From Achromobacter veterisilvae (lineage in GTDB: Bacteria; Pseudomonadota; Gammaproteobacteria; Burkholderiales; Burkholderiaceae_B): a stretch of 64,000 nt of DNA. The stretch covers positions 186,001 to 250,000 of the forward strand of contig NZ_UFQC01000002.1 of assembly GCF_900496975.1 (NCBI RefSeq), read 5' to 3'. The notes under the pieces were generated by a model. It ran no database searches and had not been told where the DNA came from. It saw only the letters and a program-made list of their open reading frames with translations. This document shows, in pieces, positions 8,965 to 17,677 of the stretch (the first letter of the stretch is position 1; each line of letters begins with the position of its first letter). Position numbers and translations under genes: made by a program.

Positions 8965-10566
8965 TTAGCGGTTGTTCTGCTGGATCTTCTGCTGCTTTTC
9001 CAGGCGGTTGTCGACATACGCCTGCGCGCGCAACTGGTCCAGCCAGTCTTCGAACGCCGGCTGGGCGCGGCGCTCGAACAGCACCTGGCGGGCCTTCATG
9101 CGGGCCACGTCGTCGGAGGCGTCGTGCTGGCGGCGCTCTTCAACCTGGATCAGGTGCCAACCGAAAGGCGACTGGACCGGTTGGCTGATCTCGCCCGGCT
9201 GCAGCGCGTTCATGGCGGCCTCGAACGGCGGCACGGTTTCGCCGGGGTTCAGCCATCCCAGTTCGCCGCCCTGCGGGGCCGTGGCGTCCTGCGAGTACTG
9301 GCGCGCCATGTCTTCGAACTTGGCGCCGCCGCTCACCAGCCGCTGGCGGACCTGCTCCAGGCGCTGCCGCGCCAGATCGTCGCTCATGACGGTGGAGGTC
9401 TTGATCAGGATGTGGCGCGCGCGGGTCTGCACGACTTCCACCGGCCCCTGCTGCGCCTGCTGCGGACGCGCGGCGGGTTGCGGCGCCGGTGCCGGTGCCG
9501 GCGCGCGGGCCGTGCGGCTGGGCGCGGGCTGGGCGGAACCGCGGTCCATCACCTTGATGATGTGGAAACCGTTGCCGCTCTGGATCAGGCTGCTGACCTG
9601 CCCTTTCTGCAGGCCGCCGACGGCCTTCACGAACAGGTCGGGCCAGCCGTCGAGCGGGCGCACGCCCATGACGCCGCCTTGCAAGGCTTCGGGGCCGTCC
9701 GAGGCGGCGGCGGCCAGGCTGGCGAAATCGTCGCCGCGCTTGGCTTGGGCCAGCAGGCCTTCGGCCTTCTTGCGCAGCGCGGCCAGTTGTTCGGGCGACG
9801 AGCCCTCGGGCACGCGCACCAGGATCTGGGCCAGGGCATAAAGCATCGGGCCCGCTGGCGCGGCGGCCTGCTCGGGCGCGGGTTCCGGCCGGGCCTGGGG
9901 CTGCGGCTGGGGCGCCGGCTCGGCGCCGAACGCCGGATTGCGCCGCTGGTCCTTCAGGAAAGCGTCGACCTCGGCGTCGGAAATGACAATGGTGGAATCC
10001 ACCGCGCGCTGGCGCAGGCGATCCGTGCGGATCTCGTCGCGCAGCGACTTGCGGTAGGCGTCCCAGGTGGTGCCCGATTTCTCGAGTTCCTGGCGCAACT
10101 GGTCCACGCTGATCTTGTTGCGGCCGGCGATGGTCTGGATGGCCTGGTCGACCTGCGCATCTTCCACGCGGATGCCCATGCGGTCCGCCTCGTGGCGCTG
10201 CACGCGCTCCATGATCAGGCGCTGCAGCACCTGGTGCTGCAAGGTCTGGTCGTCGGGCACCTGGATGCCGCGGGACTTCAGCTCGCCCGCGATGCGCTGG
10301 GACGCGTCGCGCAGCTCGCGCAGCGTGATCACGTCCTTGTCGACGACCGCGGCGATCCCGTCGACGAACTGCTCGCCCTGGGGAGCCGGGGCGGCGTTCT
10401 TCTGCGCGGACGGGGCCTTCGCGCCGTTCTGCGCGGAAGCGGCCTTGGCGCCATTGTTCGAGCCCTTGCCGTTCTGCTCGGCCGCATACGCGGCGGGCAA
10501 GCCGGCGCACACGGCCAGCAGCAACGCATTGCCGGAGAGGCGGCGCAAAGAGTGCAACCTACGCAT
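8965..10566 (-). CDS. surA: Periplasmic chaperone and peptidyl-prolyl isomerase SurA
   Basis: SurA escorts unfolded outer-membrane proteins to the BAM complex. The 533-residue protein begins with a signal peptide of about 28 residues ending near LPAAYA, followed by the SurA N-domain and two parvulin domains (roughly residues 240-340 and 390-490) with the final GELGWLNPGE and SPFGWHLIQVEER motifs. It is longer than E. coli SurA (428) because of low-complexity Ala/Pro/Gln linkers before the first parvulin domain and between the two. The ATG overlaps the lptD stop in a TAATG arrangement, suggesting translational coupling to one of its own main clients. Confidence 0.96.
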   Translation of the reverse strand: MRRLHSLRRLSGNALLLAVCAGLPAAYAAEQNGKGSNNGAKAASAQNGAKAPSAQKNAAPAPQGEQFVDGIAAVVDKDVITLRELRDASQRIAGELKSRGIQVPDDQTLQHQVLQRLIMERVQRHEADRMGIRVEDAQVDQAIQTIAGRNKISVDQLRQELEKSGTTWDAYRKSLRDEIRTDRLRQRAVDSTIVISDAEVDAFLKDQRRNPAFGAEPAPQPQPQARPEPAPEQAAAPAGPMLYALAQILVRVPEGSSPEQLAALRKKAEGLLAQAKRGDDFASLAAAASDGPEALQGGVMGVRPLDGWPDLFVKAVGGLQKGQVSSLIQSGNGFHIIKVMDRGSAQPAPSRTARAPAPAPAPQPAARPQQAQQGPVEVVQTRARHILIKTSTVMSDDLARQRLEQVRQRLVSGGAKFEDMARQYSQDATAPQGGELGWLNPGETVPPFEAAMNALQPGEISQPVQSPFGWHLIQVEERRQHDASDDVARMKARQVLFERRAQPAFEDWLDQLRAQAYVDNRLEKQQKIQQNNR

Positions 10567-12959
10567 TATTCATACCTTTCAAATGTGGTCCCGGTAGGCA
10601 CAGGCGGCGTGATGCGCGAGTAGCCGGGGATACTTCTGTTCAGCAGGTTCATCGGGTCGGTTCCCAGGGAGCCCAGACCGGTCAGCTCAAGCTGCAGGAA
10701 CACCGCGGAATTGGTGTCGGCCGCCGAAACGGCATAGCGCTGGTAGACCACCCGGCCGACCCAGCAGCAATCTCCTTTGTACTCCAGGCCGGCGATGGCC
10801 TGCGTCACGCGCGGTTCTTCCGTCGTGTTGGCGATCGTGCTGGAGGAACCGGAGCGCAAGGAATAGTCCACCCGGCCCACGCCGTACCAGCGCTTGCTGA
10901 ACGGCCATTGGACCGCCAGGCTGACCTGGTTCTGTCCCTGGGGCTGGTACGAAACGCCCGGCTGGGGATCGCGCTGGTAGCGATAGGAGAGGGCCACGGT
11001 GGTCAGGCGCTGGGGCGACCAGCGCGCGCTCACCAGGCCGCGCGACCAGTTGCTGTCGTACGGATTGTATTGCGCCGCGACCTCGGTGGTGAGCGAGTCG
11101 GTCAGGGCCGCGCTGGCGCCCACCAGGAAGTCGGAGCGCACGTTCTCGCGCGGCGTCTCGCCGGGCAGCGTGACCTTCTGGTCCGCGAAATACAGCCGCT
11201 GGGCCACGGCCAGCGACATGCGCTCGAAACCGGTATTGGCGTCCAGCCAGCGCGAGGTCAGCGCCGCCGTGAGCTGGTTGGCATTGGAAATCCGGTCCCA
11301 GCCGCCGGTATAGATGTTTTCCTCGAAGGCCTGCGAAAAGCTGAAGTCCGCCAGCGACGTATCGTAGACGGGCATCTTGGACTGGTCGCGGTACGGCACG
11401 TACAGGTAGTACAGGCGCGGTTCCAGGGTCTGGATGGACGCCTTGCCGAACAGCGAGGTATCGCGTTCGAAGATCAGCCCGGTGTCCAGCGACATGATCG
11501 GCACGGTGCGCGACTGGGAACGGGGATAACCCGCCGAGGTGCCCGCGGCGGCCCCGGAGTTAAGGCTCAGCCAGTCGCGGCCGTACCAGTCGGTCTGGTA
11601 TTGCGTGTAGTTCACGCCCGCCTTCGGCACGAGGAACCAGCCCGGCCTCACGATCGGATAGGAGACCGTCGGGTAGCTCTGGAGTCGGTCCCCCTGCGGC
11701 CCCTGCCGCGCCCCACCTACCGTGGGAATGCTGAAACGCACGGCGGTGGAGGTCCAGTCCACGTCGAAGCCGCCCCAATCGTAGCGCGCGCCGCGCAGGT
11801 ACAGTTCGGGGACCTTGTCGTACGGCGGCACCAGCGGCGCGTCGGGATCCTGCAGCGTCTGGTACTTGTAGACCTGGGCATAGGCGCTCCAGTATTTGGA
11901 GCTCCAGCCGACCCGCGCGCGCTGCGGCAGGTAGGTCGTGGAAGCCTGGTTCAGGCCCAGTTGGGAAATATCGCGGAAGTAGTCGTCGTCCGAGACCTTC
12001 GCGACGTCCCAGTCGGCGTAGAAGCCATGGGACAGTCGCTGCTGGTGGCGCCACCAGTACATCCAGCGGTCCTCGCCCGTGACATGATCGTCGGGCAGGT
12101 AGGTGCCATTCAAGGTGCCCGCGTACGTCGACCCCAGGTAGCGGAACTCCCCGCCCAATTGCAGGCCGCGCTTGGAGAAGTAGCGCGGCTGCACCGTCAT
12201 GTCGTAGTTGGGCGCCAGGTTCAGGTAGTACGGCAGCGAAATGTCGATGCCGCCCTGGCTGGTCGTGCCGTAGGTCGGCATCAGGAAGCCCGACTTGCGT
12301 TCCTTCTTGACCGGAAAGGTCATGTAGGGCGAGGCCAGGATCGGGACGTCCTTGAAATACAGCACGCCATTGCGCGCCACGCCTTCGTTCTCGTCGAAAT
12401 CGATGTCGACGGTATTGGCCTTGATGTACCAGGACGGCGTCTCGCAGGAGCAGCCGCTGTAAGTCACCGTGTGCAGCCGCATCTGCGACTTGCTGAAGAT
12501 GTCCGCGTGTTCGGCGACGGCGAAGCCGCCCGTCGCGCCCATCCAGAAATTGGGCTTCTCGACCTCGCCCGAATACTTGTCCACGTTGAACTTGGCGTTC
12601 GGCCCCGTCACCAGGGTGCCGTCGCGCATCATGCGGGCGCTGCCCTGGACGTCGACCTCGCCCGTGTCCTTGCGGTAATTGATGCGGTCACCCTTGATCA
12701 CGCCGTCGATGCGGCGCACCTGGGCGTTGCCGGTCAGGGTCAGGTCGGAATCGGGATCGCCCTCGATCGAGTCCGCCTCCATGAAGGCGGGAATGTTGTC
12801 GTCGGGCAGGCGGTGCACCCGCAGGCCCGGCGATGTGCGCAGCACCGGCGCCGCCGTGGCCGACGATGCTGCGGGAGCGGTGCCCTGGCTGCCTTGAGCC
12901 TGGACGGCTCCGGCGGCCACGCTGACAGCAGAGAGGATCAACCACCGAACCTTGCGCAC
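10566..12959 (-). CDS. lptD: LPS-assembly outer-membrane protein LptD
   Basis: LptD, with LptE, inserts lipopolysaccharide into the outer leaflet of the outer membrane. The 797-residue protein starts at a GTG, has a signal peptide ending at AGAVQAQ, an N-terminal OstA beta-jellyroll (about residues 60-190) and a C-terminal beta-barrel. Cysteine pairs resembling the disulfide set of E. coli LptD are visible: SGCSCE near residue 170 and the adjacent pair in KGDCCW near the C-terminus. It is divergent from amgK, an arrangement also known in Pseudomonas, and is the first gene of the lptD-surA-rsmA operon. Confidence 0.96.
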   Translation of the reverse strand: MRKVRWLILSAVSVAAGAVQAQGSQGTAPAASSATAAPVLRTSPGLRVHRLPDDNIPAFMEADSIEGDPDSDLTLTGNAQVRRIDGVIKGDRINYRKDTGEVDVQGSARMMRDGTLVTGPNAKFNVDKYSGEVEKPNFWMGATGGFAVAEHADIFSKSQMRLHTVTYSGCSCETPSWYIKANTVDIDFDENEGVARNGVLYFKDVPILASPYMTFPVKKERKSGFLMPTYGTTSQGGIDISLPYYLNLAPNYDMTVQPRYFSKRGLQLGGEFRYLGSTYAGTLNGTYLPDDHVTGEDRWMYWWRHQQRLSHGFYADWDVAKVSDDDYFRDISQLGLNQASTTYLPQRARVGWSSKYWSAYAQVYKYQTLQDPDAPLVPPYDKVPELYLRGARYDWGGFDVDWTSTAVRFSIPTVGGARQGPQGDRLQSYPTVSYPIVRPGWFLVPKAGVNYTQYQTDWYGRDWLSLNSGAAAGTSAGYPRSQSRTVPIMSLDTGLIFERDTSLFGKASIQTLEPRLYYLYVPYRDQSKMPVYDTSLADFSFSQAFEENIYTGGWDRISNANQLTAALTSRWLDANTGFERMSLAVAQRLYFADQKVTLPGETPRENVRSDFLVGASAALTDSLTTEVAAQYNPYDSNWSRGLVSARWSPQRLTTVALSYRYQRDPQPGVSYQPQGQNQVSLAVQWPFSKRWYGVGRVDYSLRSGSSSTIANTTEEPRVTQAIAGLEYKGDCCWVGRVVYQRYAVSAADTNSAVFLQLELTGLGSLGTDPMNLLNRSIPGYSRITPPVPTGTTFERYE

Positions 12960-13127
12960 GAGTGAAAACAGCCCTTTTCGACGATGGGGAAACCCGACAC
13001 CGGCACCCGCGAAGGGCCAATGCTAACGGAAACGAGCCGGTATTATAGAGAAGCCGCGCCATCGGCCCAGCCTTAAGTGCGGACGACACAATTTTCAGCA
13101 ATCTTGCCTTTCTGACACGGATCTTCC

Positions 13128-14168
13128 TTGAAAATCGATCACGACCCCCGCCTGGACCAGATCCGCGCCTGGCTGGGCAGCCTGCCCGCCGCCCTGAACC
13201 TCGCCGTGGACACGCTGCGCCCGGCGTCCGCCGACGCCAGTTTCCGGCGCTATTTCAGGCTGGACGCGGGCGAACGCAGCCTGATAGTCATGGACGCCCC
13301 TCCGGCGCACGAAGACTCGCGCCCGTTCCTGCAGGTGGGCCAACTGCTGGCGGACGCCGGCCTCAACGTGCCCGCCGTACTGGAAAAGAACCTGGATCTG
13401 GGCCTGCTGCTCCTGACCGACCTGGGCGAACAGACCTATTACCAGCGCATCCAGGCCGGGCTTTCGGACGGCCAGCTCCAGGCGCTGTACCGCGATGCCC
13501 TCGCCGCGCTGATCCGGCTGCAGCAGGCATCCACCGCCGGGCTGGGCACCTACGACACGGCCCGGCTGGCCGACGAGCTGAAACTGTTTCCCGAGTGGTA
13601 TGTGGGGAAACACCATGGCGTCGCGCTGGATGACAAGACCGCGAACGCCCTGGACAAGATCTTCGCGCTGCTCTCGGCCAGCAACGGCGGCCAGGCCCGG
13701 GTGCTGGTCCACCGCGATTTCCACTCGCCCAACCTCATGGTCTGCGACCAGCCGCAATATGGCCCCAACCCCGGGGTCATCGACTTCCAGGACGCGCTGG
13801 CCGGCCCCATCACCTACGACCTGGCCTCGCTCGTCACCGACGCCCGCACCACCTGGGAAGAACCCCAGCAACTGGACTGGGCCATCCGCTACTGGGAGAT
13901 GGCGCGCGCCGCCGGCCTGCCCGTGGACGCCGACTTCGCGGAATTCCATCGCGCCTACGAATGGATGGGGCTGCAGCGCAACCTGCGCATCATGGGCGTC
14001 TTCGCGCGGCTCAATCACCGCGACGGCAAGGCGCACTACCTGGCCCACATGCCGCGCGTGAACGGCTACGTCCGCCAGGTGGCCCAGCGCTACGGCGTCT
14101 TCACTCCGCTGCTGCGCCTGCTGGACAAGCTGGACAACCGCGAAGTCTCCGTCGGGTATACGTTCTGA
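13128..14168 (+). CDS. amgK: N-acetylmuramate/N-acetylglucosamine kinase AmgK
   Basis: An APH-fold sugar kinase that phosphorylates MurNAc and GlcNAc at the anomeric carbon in the peptidoglycan recycling route that bypasses de novo synthesis and confers intrinsic fosfomycin tolerance. The 346-residue product contains the catalytic loop VLVHRDFHSPNLMV and the metal-binding GVIDFQDA. The only reasonable start is TTG at 13128, about 170 bp from the divergent lptD start; no in-frame ATG lies near. Pairing with murU through an overlapping stop and start (TGATG) strongly supports the assignment. Confidence 0.92.
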   Translation: MKIDHDPRLDQIRAWLGSLPAALNLAVDTLRPASADASFRRYFRLDAGERSLIVMDAPPAHEDSRPFLQVGQLLADAGLNVPAVLEKNLDLGLLLLTDLGEQTYYQRIQAGLSDGQLQALYRDALAALIRLQQASTAGLGTYDTARLADELKLFPEWYVGKHHGVALDDKTANALDKIFALLSASNGGQARVLVHRDFHSPNLMVCDQPQYGPNPGVIDFQDALAGPITYDLASLVTDARTTWEEPQQLDWAIRYWEMARAAGLPVDADFAEFHRAYEWMGLQRNLRIMGVFARLNHRDGKAHYLAHMPRVNGYVRQVAQRYGVFTPLLRLLDKLDNREVSVGYTF

Positions 14169-14854
14169 TGCGGGCCATGATCCTTGCGGCGGGCCGCGGC
14201 GAGCGCATGCGCCCGCTGACGGATCGCCTGCCCAAGCCGCTGCTGTCCGTGGGCGGCAAGCCGCTGATCGTCTGGCATCTGCAACGGCTGGCCGCGGCCG
14301 GCATCCGCGACATCGTCATCAACCACGCCTGGCTCGGCCACGAAATCGAGCGGGCGCTGGGCGACGGCCGCGAATACGGCGTGCGGATCCGCTATTCGGC
14401 CGAGGCGGCCGCCCTGGAAACCGCCGGCGGCATCGCCCAGGCCCTGCCCCTGCTGGGCGGCGCGCCTTTCCTGGTGATCAACGGCGACGTCTGGTGCGAC
14501 TGGGATCCGGCCTTGGCCTTCGGCCTTGCGCGGGACCTGCCGGAAGGCGGCGCCTGGCTGCTGCTGGTGGACAACCCGGCCCAGCATCCGGCGGGCGATT
14601 TCCATCTGGCGGCGGACGGCCGCGTCCATGCCCAGGGCGAACCCCGTTTGACCTTCGCCGGTATCGGCGTCTACCATCCCTCGTTATTCGCGGACGTCGT
14701 CCGGGGCACGGCGGCGCCGCTGGCGCCCTTGCTCAGGCAGGCCATGGCCCGGGACCTCGCGCGCGGCGCGCGCCACGCGGGCCGATGGACGGATGTCGGC
14801 ACGCCGCAGCGGCTGGCCGGCCTGGACGCCGAGCTTGGCGGCCCGGCCCGTTGA
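14168..14854 (+). CDS. murU: N-acetylmuramate alpha-1-phosphate uridylyltransferase MurU
   Basis: Converts MurNAc-1-phosphate to UDP-MurNAc, the second step after AmgK in cell-wall recycling. The 228-residue protein has the nucleotidyltransferase signature ILAAGRGERMRPLTDRLPKP at its N-terminus, the metal-binding FLVINGDVWCD, and a terminal RWTDVGTPQRL. Its ATG overlaps the amgK TGA by one base, so the two are translationally coupled. No terminator is evident directly after the gene. Confidence 0.94.
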   Translation: MRAMILAAGRGERMRPLTDRLPKPLLSVGGKPLIVWHLQRLAAAGIRDIVINHAWLGHEIERALGDGREYGVRIRYSAEAAALETAGGIAQALPLLGGAPFLVINGDVWCDWDPALAFGLARDLPEGGAWLLLVDNPAQHPAGDFHLAADGRVHAQGEPRLTFAGIGVYHPSLFADVVRGTAAPLAPLLRQAMARDLARGARHAGRWTDVGTPQRLAGLDAELGGPAR

Positions 14855-14890
14855 TGTCCACATATTTCACAATATCAACGTGCGCAACCA

Positions 14891-14970
14891 GGCTTGTCCG
14901 CGCACCCAAGCCCCCCGGCTAACGGGGTATTCTCTGACGCTTTGACCCGCGCGCAGCGCGCGGACAAGCC
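14891..14970 (+). promoter_or_regulatory. Inverted repeat with an overlapping alternative hairpin upstream of 14997
   Basis: A perfect 13-bp inverted repeat pairs GGCTTGTCCGCGC (14891-14903) with GCGCGGACAAGCC (14958-14970). A second, compact hairpin CCGCGCGC-A-GCGCGCGG (14947-14963) shares bases with the right arm, so the two structures exclude each other. The element lies 27 bp upstream of the next start codon. Whether it controls that gene is inference. Confidence 0.5.
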
Positions 14971-14996
14971 TACACATACAGGAAGTTTTCTAGGAA

Positions 14997-15701
14997 ATGG
15001 GGATGTTCGGAAGATCGCAACGGGCCGTGTTCAAGCCCTCCGTATACCAGCCGGGCCAACGCACGCGCCGCATGCCGCGCTGGCTGGTCCTGCTGCTGGT
15101 GGGCATTGCTCTTGGCGCGGGCGGCGTGCTCTTCCTCCAGACCAACTACGGTCCGCAGCGGCTGACCGTCGAGCAATCCGAACAACTGCACACCGAGCTC
15201 AGCGCGTCCAACCTCGAACGCCAGCGCCTGCAAAGCCAGCTCGAGGAAGCCACGCAGCAGCGCGACGCCAACAAGTCCGGCCACGAAAAGCTGACCAGCG
15301 ACCTGGCCGAGGCCCGCAGCAAGATCGACACCCTGAACAAGGAACTGGTGCTGTTCCAGGACGCCATGCCCGCCGACCCGCGCGGCGGCAACCTGGGCAT
15401 CCGTTCGGCCACCTTCAAGCGCGTGCCGGGCCAACTGGACTTCCAGGTCCTGGTCATGCGCGAAGACCGCCAGGGCGCGCCGTTCAAGGGCACCCTCACC
15501 TTCTCCATCGACGGCAGCTACCCCAATGGCCGCGCCGCCACCGTCACGCCCGAAGGGCCCACCCTGAATGTGGACCGCTACGACTACGCGATCGGCCAGT
15601 TGCAGTTGCCCGACGGCTTCACGCCCAAGGTCGTGGTGCTGCGCGTCATGGACGGCGCTCAGAAGCAGCACGCGATGCGCATCTATTACGTGCGCAACTG
15701 A
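14997..15701 (+). CDS. Membrane-anchored coiled-coil protein of unknown function (DUF6776-like)
   Basis: A 234-residue protein with a basic N-terminus, one transmembrane helix at about residues 28-48 (WLVLLLVGIALGAGGVLFL), a coiled coil at about 58-120 rich in Glu/Gln/Leu, and a C-terminal beta-rich domain of about 110 residues ending in MRIYYVRN. The topology suggests a periplasmic coiled coil held by an uncleaved anchor. It resembles proteins named DUF6776 in betaproteobacteria, but that name is from memory. AGGAA immediately precedes the ATG. A strong terminator follows, so it is probably monocistronic or the end of the amgK-murU unit. Confidence 0.8.
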   Translation: MGMFGRSQRAVFKPSVYQPGQRTRRMPRWLVLLLVGIALGAGGVLFLQTNYGPQRLTVEQSEQLHTELSASNLERQRLQSQLEEATQQRDANKSGHEKLTSDLAEARSKIDTLNKELVLFQDAMPADPRGGNLGIRSATFKRVPGQLDFQVLVMREDRQGAPFKGTLTFSIDGSYPNGRAATVTPEGPTLNVDRYDYAIGQLQLPDGFTPKVVVLRVMDGAQKQHAMRIYYVRN

Positions 15702-15721
15702 CCGGCCCGCGCCGCCCGCCA

Positions 15722-15750
15722 GACCCGCCCGCCGTGGCGGGTTTTTTTTG
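15722..15750 (+). terminator. Intrinsic terminator after the coiled-coil protein gene
   Basis: Stem ACCCGCC/GGCGGGT (15723-15729 and 15736-15742), six-base loop, followed by an unbroken run of eight T. Confidence 0.93.
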
Positions 15751-15762
15751 CCCGTCGAAAGT

Positions 15763-15808
15763 AGTTGCGCACACAACCAATCGGACATATAGTTGCGCAA
15801 ACAACCAA
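15763..15808 (+). promoter_or_regulatory. Paired MarR-type operator sites upstream of the monooxygenase
   Basis: Two almost identical 18-bp boxes, AGTTGCGCACACAACCAA (15763-15780) and AGTTGCGCAAACAACCAA (15791-15808), are spaced 28 bp start to start. Each has GTTG...CAAC dyad symmetry with a six-base centre. They lie 17-62 bp before the monooxygenase ATG. A MarR regulator is the third gene of the same operon, so autoregulation is the natural reading. Confidence 0.75.
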
Positions 15809-15824
15809 ACTGCGGAGACAACAC

Positions 15825-17438
15825 ATGGCCCTCCCCTCTCACGTTCCCGTCCTGATCGCCGGCGGCGGTCCCGTCGGCCTGATGCTGGCCGCCCTGCTCG
15901 CCGAATACGGCATCGCCTCGCTGACCCTGGAGGCGGACGACGACTATTGCAGCGGCAGCCGCGCTATCTGCATTTCGCGGCGGTCGCAGGAAATCATGGG
16001 CTGGGCCGGCGCGGACCGCCCCCTCATGGCCACCGGCCTGGCCTGGACCGGCGGACGCAGCTACTACCGCGACCGCGAAGTGCTGCATTTCGAGATGCCG
16101 CACGACCCTCTGCAGCGCTATGCGCCCATGGTCAACATCCAGCAGTACTCGGTCGAGGAATATGCCCACCAGGCCATGCAGCGGCACCCGGAACTGGCCT
16201 CGCTGCGCTGGTCGGCCCGCGTCGCGGGCCTGCGGACCGATGCCGACGGCGTGACCGTCGAGGTGGACGCCGAAGGCCAGCGCCAGACCGTGCGCGCCGA
16301 CTGGCTGATCGCCTGCGACGGCGGCCGCAGCACCGTGCGCGAAGCGATGGGCCTGAAGCTCGAAGGCATGCAGTACGAAGGGCGCTACGTCATCGTCGAC
16401 ATCGAGCAGGAATCGCAGCGCCCGGTGGAACGCCTGGCCTGGTTCGATCCCCCGTCCAACCCCGGCTCCACCCTGCTCATGCACCGGCAGCCCGGCAACG
16501 TCTGGCGCGTGGACTACCAGATCCGGGACGATGAAGACCCCGAGGAAGCCGTCAAGCCGGAAAACGTGCTGCCGCGCGTCCAGAGCCACCTGGACATGAT
16601 CGGCGAGACGGCGCCCTGGAAACCGCTGTGGATCTCCATCTACAACGCCAAGTGCCTGACATTGGACAGCTACCGCCACGGCCGCGTCCTGTTCGCGGGA
16701 GACGCGGGCCACCTGGTGCCGATCTTCGGCGTGCGCGGCCTGAACTCGGGGCTGGACGACGCCGGCAACCTGGCCTGGAAGCTGGCGTGGGTGCTGAAGG
16801 GCCAGGCGCCCGACGGCCTGCTGGACAGCTACAGCGTCGAACGCGTCCACGCCACCCGGCAGAACCTGGCCTATGGCGCGAAGAGCACCGAGTTCATGGC
16901 CCCGCCGGACTACGGCTTTCGCCTGATGCGCGAAGCGGCGCTGCGCCTGTCGCTGGTGGACGATTCCGTCCGGTCGCTCATCAATCCGCGGCAGTCCGCG
17001 CCCATCTCGTACGACACCTCGCCGCTGAACCTGGAAGACCGGGCGCCGCGGGCCGGAGACGCCGCGCCTGGCCAGCCCGCCCCCGAAGCGCTGCTGCACG
17101 ACGGCGAAACGCCGCGCCATCTCAGCGAATACTTCGGCGCCGGCTTCGTGGCGCTGGCGTTCTCGCCCGACGCCGCGCAGGCGGCGGAACTGGATGCATT
17201 GGCCGCGTCCACCCAGGGCGCCCCCCATCCTCTGCGCGTGCTGCGCGTCGACGCGGGCGAAGGCGGCCTGCGCGACACCCACGGACAATTGCGCCAGCGG
17301 TTTGGCGGCGACGCCGGCACCGTCTACCTGATGCGTCCGGACGGCTACGTGCTGGGCCGCTGGACCACGCCCGAGGCCTCCGCCCTGCGGGCGGCGCTGA
17401 AACCCTACTATCCCTCGATCGACCTGAACGCCCACTAG
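15825..17438 (+). CDS. FAD-dependent aromatic-ring-type monooxygenase (PheA/TfdB/MhpA family)
   Basis: A 537-residue class A flavoprotein hydroxylase using NAD(P)H and oxygen. The N-terminal dinucleotide fold LIAGGGPVGLMLAALLAEYG, the DGGRSTVREAMG motif near residue 168 and the ribityl-binding GRVLFAGDAGHLVPIFGVRG near residue 285 define the family. A C-terminal thioredoxin-like domain (about 425-530) is as in phenol hydroxylase and MhpA. The substrate is not determinable from sequence; an aromatic acid or phenol is likely. It heads a three-gene unit with a small DUF2783-like protein and a MarR regulator, behind two operator boxes. Confidence 0.9.
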   Translation: MALPSHVPVLIAGGGPVGLMLAALLAEYGIASLTLEADDDYCSGSRAICISRRSQEIMGWAGADRPLMATGLAWTGGRSYYRDREVLHFEMPHDPLQRYAPMVNIQQYSVEEYAHQAMQRHPELASLRWSARVAGLRTDADGVTVEVDAEGQRQTVRADWLIACDGGRSTVREAMGLKLEGMQYEGRYVIVDIEQESQRPVERLAWFDPPSNPGSTLLMHRQPGNVWRVDYQIRDDEDPEEAVKPENVLPRVQSHLDMIGETAPWKPLWISIYNAKCLTLDSYRHGRVLFAGDAGHLVPIFGVRGLNSGLDDAGNLAWKLAWVLKGQAPDGLLDSYSVERVHATRQNLAYGAKSTEFMAPPDYGFRLMREAALRLSLVDDSVRSLINPRQSAPISYDTSPLNLEDRAPRAGDAAPGQPAPEALLHDGETPRHLSEYFGAGFVALAFSPDAAQAAELDALAASTQGAPHPLRVLRVDAGEGGLRDTHGQLRQRFGGDAGTVYLMRPDGYVLGRWTTPEASALRAALKPYYPSIDLNAH

Positions 17439-17449
17439 GAAGACCCAAC

Positions 17450-17677
17450 ATGAACAACGACGAACTGGACCAGGCTTACACCGGCATGGCGCAGGCTCTC
17501 TCGCGCGTCGGCGAAGCGCAGGCGCCGCTTCTCCTGTCCATCCTGAGCCTGTCGCTGCTCGCCCGGCTGTCGGACGCGAAGGAAGCCGCCGCCCTGCTGG
17601 CGCAGGCCGAGGCCGCCTGCCTGGCCAACGGCCCTGTGGCAAACTATCCCGCCGCCACCCCCGCCAGCCCGACGTGA
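17450..17677 (+). CDS. Small DUF2783-like protein
   Basis: A 75-residue, mostly helical protein starting at the ATG at 17450, 11 bp after the monooxygenase, and ending inside the MarR start (GTGA overlap). It is rich in Ala, Leu and Glu, with no Cys pairs or membrane segment apart from a weakly hydrophobic LLLSILSLSLLARL stretch. Small DUF2783 proteins of similar size sit next to FAD monooxygenases in other proteobacteria, which is why I suggest that family. Function is unknown. Confidence 0.7.
   Translation: MNNDELDQAYTGMAQALSRVGEAQAPLLLSILSLSLLARLSDAKEAAALLAQAEAACLANGPVANYPAATPASPT

Noticed and set aside
8272..12965. Long plus-strand open frames opposite rsmA, surA and lptD
   Set aside because: They mirror strongly conserved minus-strand genes and are shadows of high third-position GC.
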